DNA of 64,000 bases, from contig LLEY01000096.1 of the NCBI GenBank assembly GCA_001414485.1, positions 124,001-188,000 of the forward strand. Direction: 5' to 3'. Within the stretch, counting starts at the first letter, position 1. The number at the start of each line of letters is the position of its first letter. The notes beneath the pieces were generated by a model that saw only the letters and a list, made by a program, of their open reading frames with translations, did no database searches and was not told where the DNA came from. Origin of the DNA: Calycina herbarum (lineage: Eukaryota; Ascomycota; Leotiomycetes; Helotiales; Pezizellaceae). The translations under genes were made by a program, and so were the position numbers. Shown piece by piece: positions 58,749 to 64,000 of this stretch.

Positions 58749-59246
58749 TTGTTGAGAATTGTTTCTGTTCGCGATGTACGTACGAGCTTCTGGCCTTGTG
58801 GTGTTGCTGGAAGCTGATCTGTCAAATACCCCTGTCACTTGGGCGGGATTATTCCGGGTCACGTGCACTCCTCCCTTCACTAATTGTGTCAAATGATTTG
58901 GACAGTTTAGGTTGATACTTTGGAACAACGAGAACTTTTTTTCCCGTCCGTGATTTGAAGGAACCCAAGTGACTTTGGCTTCAAAACTGGAATTAACTTG
59001 TGCCTAATCCTGAGTTACATCATCATATCGTTCTCCTGATTTACAGTCATTTACACGTTTCTTCACTCTCTACACAATCATACTTGATAGGAATTGAATC
59101 ATTTTGACACCTTTTGCTGATTGCTAAAGACGAATTGACTAGAACATTCATCTAAGCAGTTATTCCACCAACGCCAGCTGTTCCAATCCATCCACCGACC
59201 TGACAGCAAAACTCCAACGTTATGCATCAAAAATCGACTAATTACA
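58749..59246. other. Intergenic
   Basis: Promoter of TVP23 and 3' flank of MPH1. It contains a CACGTG box at 58860-58865, 112 bp upstream of the TVP23 start codon. No gene is seen. Confidence 0.45.
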
Positions 59247-62200
59247 TTATTCATCACTATCGTCCTCAAAAATAGGGGCTTTCCTTCTTCTACCTCCAAA
59301 TGGCACAGGTGGATCAGAGCCGAGTTGCGTTGTCACTCGAGCTGTTGCTGACTTGTAAGCTTTGCAAAGTGACTGGAGATCCGGCAAATCATCTCCGTCA
59401 CTGTCCTGCGTGGAAACAAACAACGAACGCTCGCGAGGGGGAGGTGCATTCTTTGGCTTTGGATTCCGAGCTGGTGGTGGACTCGAAGAGTGTGTCAGAG
59501 GACTTCTCCTAGTCATCGTCATACTAGAATCATTGACGACGAAATCAAGTAGACTGCCGGAATCCTCACTGTCACCTGAGATCTCCTCACTTCTGGCCAA
59601 GTCATCCCCCTCGCCTTCCGTGTCATCGCCACTGATTTCTTGCCGATTTGTCGCTCCAGGGGTTGCTTCCATATCACTTCCAGGATCTGAGAGAAAAACA
59701 GCACTTCTTCGTTTGGCTTTTGGTGTTTGCTTCGGTTTCGTTACTGATCTCCTAGGCTGAGGGGTAGGATTATCAGTTTCCGTTTCATCTCCAATCAATT
59801 TTGGTATATTCCACGATCCCTGAGAAGGTGGTCTGTCCCCGTAAGGCATCACAAACCGATCTTCGGGGTTTTGTGATCGCGCAAGAGTCTTGAGCAGGTT
59901 CACAAACCTCTCTGTATACTGGCCATGAGATACTTTGCTCGTCGGTCCTAATATTCTTTGTGATTCGGTCTGGGCACACAGATCGGGCATTCCGACTTCT
60001 TCAATCTCACTTCCAGCGATGTTTTGAAATCGTTCGACAAGTTCCATGGTGTCTTCTGGGTTCAGAAGAACTGATTCTACTGGTACGATTGGAGCCAGTT
60101 GAGACTTGGGGACAGCCTTGACCTTGGGTGTCTTTTTCTTTTGTTTAGTCACACCCAAGTCCGTCAATACTGTGCCATTTGCTGACAGCCGAGAAGCAGC
60201 CTGGAATCCCGTTTCTACCCCATCTGGCATATGAAATTTCTGTGTTGGCATTTTCTTTTTCGTAACTCTACGCTTCGGTTCGGGCAGCCCGGGATTTTGC
60301 GTATTCTCTGGTGGAATCTCAATCATTCGTTTGTCGACATCAGGTTTGATGTCCTTGGGAATGATACGAACAGAAAGATCATGTCGAAAATTAAAACGTG
60401 CTCCTGCGCTAATCATTTTCTGCATCTGCTCGTAATTATCCTTGGCTTTTGTGAAAGAGTCCTCTTCCTTGCCGCGCATCAATAAGAGCACAATGTTTCC
60501 GGCACGCTTTCGCCCAGTTCGACCCATACGTTGTAACATTCGAATTGGAGATGCTGAAGCATCATAACAAACAATCAGATCCACCTGACCAATATCCAAA
60601 CCTTCCTCTCCAATTGAAGTGGCGACAATGACGTTGATTTTCCCCTTCTTGAAGTCCTGAATGGTCTTAAGCTGCTTTGCCTGATTCATCCCCTCGGAAC
60701 GCTTGGAATCAGCTTGTCCAACAAAGACGGATGCTCTAATCAGAGGCTGGTGGACATTGAGCACACGGGAAATTTCTTCTGCACTATCCCGAAACTCTGC
60801 AAAAACAATCACTCGGGTCGCAGATGGTGGCATGTCTTCACCCAGTCTCCCCTCTCCCGCATCGACGAAATGGTTCAGAATCGTAGAGCAAAGATGAGTG
60901 AGCTTGGGATGGCCCACGAAACCGTCTCGATTGACCCACATCTGCATCAAACTCATCATCTTCTTGAAATCTTGGCTTTCCGCAAGCTGCGTTCGATATC
61001 TCCCACCCTTATTTCCATCTTCGACACCTTGTCGAAAATCCTTAATAGAAGAGAAGAAAGGTCCAATGCCGTGGAAGTTGAGTAGCTTTATTCCATGGGC
61101 TACGCTTGCGAGAATTGTGAAAAGTCCATTTATCATACCTTTCACAGGAAAACTTGCATTTTTGCCAGCAGTGGCAAACCATTGTTTTTTGGCCTGTATC
61201 AGGCCAAAAGGTGTAAGTGACATGGGGTCTTTGTTATAATACGCGTTCTGAGCGCATAGAAGATTGACTAATGGTTGTAAAGCCTTGGAAAAGTGCTCCT
61301 TTATAAGGAGGATCTCTGGCGATGGATCTAATACGATCGTGTCGATATTCCGCCTATGAACGTATTGTGCAATGTCGATCGATTCTTCGGTCCGGATTTC
61401 AACCTTGGAAATTTCCAAGTTATCAATCACGTCTTGTACCGCTTCAACACTGGAACCTGGAGTGGCGGTCAAAGCAAGAATTCGAAAACTCTTATTGAAC
61501 CTTCTCAGAAAATTCACAACCTTGACATACGAATAGTTTCCAGTTGCCCGATGTGCCTCGTCAACAACAAGCAACACAATTTTTTTGGGATCAGCTATGC
61601 CAGTTGATAGATCGTTCTCGAGTGTCTGTGGTGTCATAAAGAACACCCTTTTGTCCGCCCACTCTTCAGCTCGGAGTGCTGGCGCTTGATCGCCTGTAAG
61701 CATTGTGGTTTGCGACTTTGGGATTCCCACGATTCCAAAACAAGCGTCAACCTGCTGAGCTACTAACGGTTTTGTGGGAGCTACAAAGACAATCTGAGCT
61801 TTTTTGGTCCAGAGGAAGTAGTTGAACATAACTGTAGCAGCAATAAAAGTTTTCCCGAGTCCGGTAGGAAGTGCTACAAGGCAGTTGTTGAAGAGGGCAT
61901 TCCTCACAATGCTGAATTGGTAGTCTCGAATTTTTCCAATGTTTGTAGGGTATACCCATTTTGCGAGAGCCTCCTTGTTGAGTTCATGCTGAGTTGGGGC
62001 TTCCGGTGGCAAGTCAACAATGAAGTTATGAACTTTTTTGGCTTGCGAAGCCGACACTTCAACTGGGGCCTGGCCACCAAATAGAGTCGTCTGGCGAAGA
62101 CCATTTTTTGGTGCTACAAGTCGCTGCGGTGGCGCATGATTTAATTGAGTAGGTCTGAGTGGCGAAGAGCCTATAATTATAGCTTCTTGGTTCGCGGCTT

Positions 62201-62648
62201 CTGGCGACGAGAAAGCATCGGAAGGAAGGTCTTCTAACTCCTTTGAAACCTCGTTCCGCGGCGGGGTTTTTTGCCGTTGCCTGAAAGAATCAAATATTGT
62301 ATTTTGTCGTCGTGGAGCCGCGGATGTTGGTGGTTCAGGTCGTGGCTTCCTGAAAATCGGACCTCTGATACGGTATGGACTTGAATCTGGATGCCCATCC
62401 GCTTGTGTTGCTCCCACAATCTTCGCAGCCGGCACTTCTCCAACCCCTACATGAATCTTGTATTTCTTCTTCGGCTTCGCAGATTCCTCCTCGTCTCCTC
62501 CTTCTTCGTCTGATCCATAAGTGACCCTCGATCGTTTGTTCAAATTCGATTGCGGGGAGCGGCGGAGAGGTGGTAAAGTTTGAGAGGCCTGACTGCACGC
62601 ATTTATCATATCCTCATCCGAAATGTCTCCATAATCCTCCTCGTCCAT
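59247..62648 (-). CDS. mph1: ATP-dependent DNA helicase Mph1 (FANCM family)
   Basis: 3'-5' DNA helicase related to human FANCM; it unwinds D-loops and remodels stalled forks in error-free DNA-damage tolerance. Single exon, 1133 aa from ATG 62648 ([20 protein letters not shown]). The frame stays open 90 nt further upstream, but only to a GTG. Motif [10 protein letters not shown] is near residue 261, motif II DEAH near 363, motif III TATPGSS near 394, and motif [12 protein letters not shown] near 706. The FANCM-specific helical insert lies between motifs III and IV (HIGIGPFF-like region [14 protein letters not shown]). The C-terminal third is disordered and acidic ([19 protein letters not shown]), with a basic end. 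Size fits filamentous-fungal Mph1. It stands upstream of TVP23 on the same strand. Confidence 0.95.
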   Translation of the reverse strand: MDEEDYGDISDEDMINACSQASQTLPPLRRSPQSNLNKRSRVTYGSDEEGGDEEESAKPKKKYKIHVGVGEVPAAKIVGATQADGHPDSSPYRIRGPIFRKPRPEPPTSAAPRRQNTIFDSFRQRQKTPPRNEVSKELEDLPSDAFSSPEAANQEAIIIGSSPLRPTQLNHAPPQRLVAPKNGLRQTTLFGGQAPVEVSASQAKKVHNFIVDLPPEAPTQHELNKEALAKWVYPTNIGKIRDYQFSIVRNALFNNCLVALPTGLGKTFIAATVMFNYFLWTKKAQIVFVAPTKPLVAQQVDACFGIVGIPKSQTTMLTGDQAPALRAEEWADKRVFFMTPQTLENDLSTGIADPKKIVLLVVDEAHRATGNYSYVKVVNFLRRFNKSFRILALTATPGSSVEAVQDVIDNLEISKVEIRTEESIDIAQYVHRRNIDTIVLDPSPEILLIKEHFSKALQPLVNLLCAQNAYYNKDPMSLTPFGLIQAKKQWFATAGKNASFPVKGMINGLFTILASVAHGIKLLNFHGIGPFFSSIKDFRQGVEDGNKGGRYRTQLAESQDFKKMMSLMQMWVNRDGFVGHPKLTHLCSTILNHFVDAGEGRLGEDMPPSATRVIVFAEFRDSAEEISRVLNVHQPLIRASVFVGQADSKRSEGMNQAKQLKTIQDFKKGKINVIVATSIGEEGLDIGQVDLIVCYDASASPIRMLQRMGRTGRKRAGNIVLLLMRGKEEDSFTKAKDNYEQMQKMISAGARFNFRHDLSVRIIPKDIKPDVDKRMIEIPPENTQNPGLPEPKRRVTKKKMPTQKFHMPDGVETGFQAASRLSANGTVLTDLGVTKQKKKTPKVKAVPKSQLAPIVPVESVLLNPEDTMELVERFQNIAGSEIEEVGMPDLCAQTESQRILGPTSKVSHGQYTERFVNLLKTLARSQNPEDRFVMPYGDRPPSQGSWNIPKLIGDETETDNPTPQPRRSVTKPKQTPKAKRRSAVFLSDPGSDMEATPGATNRQEISGDDTEGEGDDLARSEEISGDSEDSGSLLDFVVNDSSMTMTRRSPLTHSSSPPPARNPKPKNAPPPRERSLFVSTQDSDGDDLPDLQSLCKAYKSATARVTTQLGSDPPVPFGGRRRKAPIFEDDSDE

Positions 62649-63042
62649 GGCTCTGGCGTTGGTCGAAGCAGCATAACTTGCTGAAGAATTGTTGGATGAC
62701 GTTGAGTGTCGAAACGCGACGCGATCGAGCGCGTTCACGGAACCTTCACCTTCGCACGTGATAGTAATTGATGGAAGGCGCCATTAAGAGAAAAGCACTA
62801 ACAGGGAAGGCATATTTCTATAAGCAGTTTTACTTACAACTGGATGTGCCTACCTTTGTTGCTTCTCTTCTTCGCACCTGCCATACCTCGACGGTGGTGG
62901 ACCAGGCCGAGGTCCCTACTGGTACCTATCAAGGCAAGAACGAAACGGAGGGTCGGGTTGGAAAACAACATGGCAAATTTCACACGAGCAATTTTGTCAC
63001 AGTCAGAACAGGGGTCGAATAATAAGTCTTTCAATTTTTTAA
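62649..63042. other. Intergenic between MPH1 and PRP16
   Basis: About 390 bp holding the MPH1 promoter and the PRP16 3' flank. No other feature is seen. Confidence 0.4.
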
Positions 63043-64000
63043 TTAGAAGCCACGGCCACTTCTTTTGGCTATGGGCTTTCTGACAGCACCATGCGAGGAT
63101 ACCTTTTTAACCGCTGATGGCACTACTGCCTTTCTCGTTGTCTTGTTACTCTCATTCTCCAGTCTCTGCTCCTCCTTCAACTTGTCCTCGGCCATCTGCG
63201 CCTCGATCTCCATCTTCTTGTTAAATTCCACCTCAGTTACTCTCTTTTCTCTTGCAGAGTACCCTTTCTCTTTCACCGAGTAAAACACACCACCAAGTTC
63301 CGCAAGCCAGTGAGGATCAACAGCCGTCACAGTTGACATGTATTCCTTGGAAGTAAGAATCAGCTCATGGTAAACAACATAATCTGGGAGGTATCCCAAT
63401 CCATAAAGTGCACTCGTCGGGTGTAACTGAACAGTTACGCTTGTCCTCAAATTGACGTATTCGCCAATTCCTTTGACTTTTGCTGCTTGGTGGTAATATC
63501 CTGAGCAGATACATTTTCGAATAACATCCCAGTCCGTACCACAACTGACCATAGACATCTTTTGCATTTTCATGATATCCAATAGTTGTTCTCTGATTTC
63601 CTTTGCTCGACGCAACGATTTGGGGTGTAGGAAATGACGGGTACACCAGGCATCTGAGTAGCCATTCATTTTCCATTGCGAGTAGACATGAAGATATGTC
63701 AAATGGTCGGACTCGGGAACGAAAAACTTTTCACGAGCTGCATCCGACTCTTCCTGGCGTTCTTTCGGCCTATAGAAGACACTGGGGACAGATAGCATGG
63801 ATACAATTGTAAGCATTTCCTCGCTGCAGCCATACTCTTCTGATCCAATAAGAAGCTTCGCTAGTGATGGATCCATAGGAAACGCTGTCATTTTCCTACC
63901 GATTTCGGTAAGGTCACCGATATTGTTTAGGGCGCCTAATGCCCAAAGGTCGAAGAGGGATGTGGTAATAGTATCTTGGGGTGGGGGGTCCATAAAGTTG
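63043..64000 (-). CDS. prp16: Pre-mRNA-splicing DEAH helicase Prp16 (DHX38), C-terminal part
   Basis: Spliceosomal RNA helicase that drives remodelling after the first catalytic step. Only the C-terminal region is inside the window; the gene continues past the right edge, so the start and RecA domains are not seen. Visible are the winged-helix/ratchet part ([33 protein letters not shown]), [21 protein letters not shown], and the OB-fold region ([58 protein letters not shown]). The DEAH families share these blocks; [18 protein letters not shown] and the tail after [17 protein letters not shown] point to Prp16 rather than Prp2, Prp22 or Prp43. The tail is charged and ends GRGF. Confidence 0.93.
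   Translation of the reverse strand, partial: NFMDPPPQDTITTSLFDLWALGALNNIGDLTEIGRKMTAFPMDPSLAKLLIGSEEYGCSEEMLTIVSMLSVPSVFYRPKERQEESDAAREKFFVPESDHLTYLHVYSQWKMNGYSDAWCTRHFLHPKSLRRAKEIREQLLDIMKMQKMSMVSCGTDWDVIRKCICSGYYHQAAKVKGIGEYVNLRTSVTVQLHPTSALYGLGYLPDYVVYHELILTSKEYMSTVTAVDPHWLAELGGVFYSVKEKGYSAREKRVTEVEFNKKMEIEAQMAEDKLKEEQRLENESNKTTRKAVVPSAVKKVSSHGAVRKPIAKRSGRGF

Noticed and set aside
62649..62738. Upstream 30-codon extension of Mph1
   Set aside because: The frame begins at GTG rather than ATG; the ATG at 62648 gives a typical acidic Mph1 start.

Overview
The window is nuclear DNA of a filamentous ascomycete. The genes are cut by many short GT..AG introns, mostly 47-110 nt, and several show CTRAC-type branch sites shortly before the acceptor. 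The products are typical of Pezizomycotina: the pH-signalling arrestin PalF, the Mph1 helicase, mitoribosomal mS29 and a fungal-type alcohol acetyltransferase. Product lengths and gene style fit Leotiomycetes (Helotiales), but that placement is inference, because no rDNA or other marker is present. I see no CRISPR array, operon, prophage, recognisable transposase or tRNA. All exon coordinates below come from joining open frames by hand at plausible splice sites.

Layout. 1-12.3 kb: RRS1 (-) and mitoribosomal mS29 (+) share a 240-bp divergent promoter. They are followed by a multiply broken relic gene (3196-4608), palF/RIM8 (-), the meiotic gene MND1 (-) and a BNR_4-like protein (-). 12.9-15 kb: an eight-exon sugar transporter. 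15-18.4 kb: gene-poor AT-rich DNA. 18.4-22.4 kb: two tandem paralogues of unknown function; the second has a one-base frame break, and their promoters share a block of about 87 bp better conserved than the proteins. 23.1-28.6 kb: a zinc-binding protein (-), RNA polymerase III subunit Rpc34/RPC6 (+) and cyclophilin A (-). 28.6-31.9 kb: gene-poor. 31.9-38.7 kb: a metallo-beta-lactamase-like protein (+), a short-chain dehydrogenase (-), a fungal transcription-factor-like protein (+) and phosphomannomutase (-). 39.1-42.9 kb: a branched-chain aminotransferase (-) and an alcohol-acetyltransferase-like enzyme (+) face away from one 611-bp promoter. 43.4-46.5 kb: a 980-aa basic, low-complexity protein (-). 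46.5-50.4 kb: simple repeats, no convincing gene. 50.4-58.7 kb: a glycine-rich RRM protein (+), a ChaC-type gamma-glutamylcyclotransferase (-) with an unusually long intron and a 5-nt exon, a penta-EF-hand protein (+) and Tvp23 (-). 59.2-64 kb: Mph1 DNA helicase (-) and the C-terminal part of the splicing helicase Prp16 (-), cut by the window edge.

Most genes are unrelated housekeeping functions. Three things look like more than chance neighbours: the divergent aminotransferase/acetyltransferase pair, which could form an Ehrlich-type route from branched-chain amino acids to volatile esters; the tandem unknown family with its conserved promoter block; and palF, whose tail carries four PSAP motifs and whose leader has two PacC-type GCCAAG sites.
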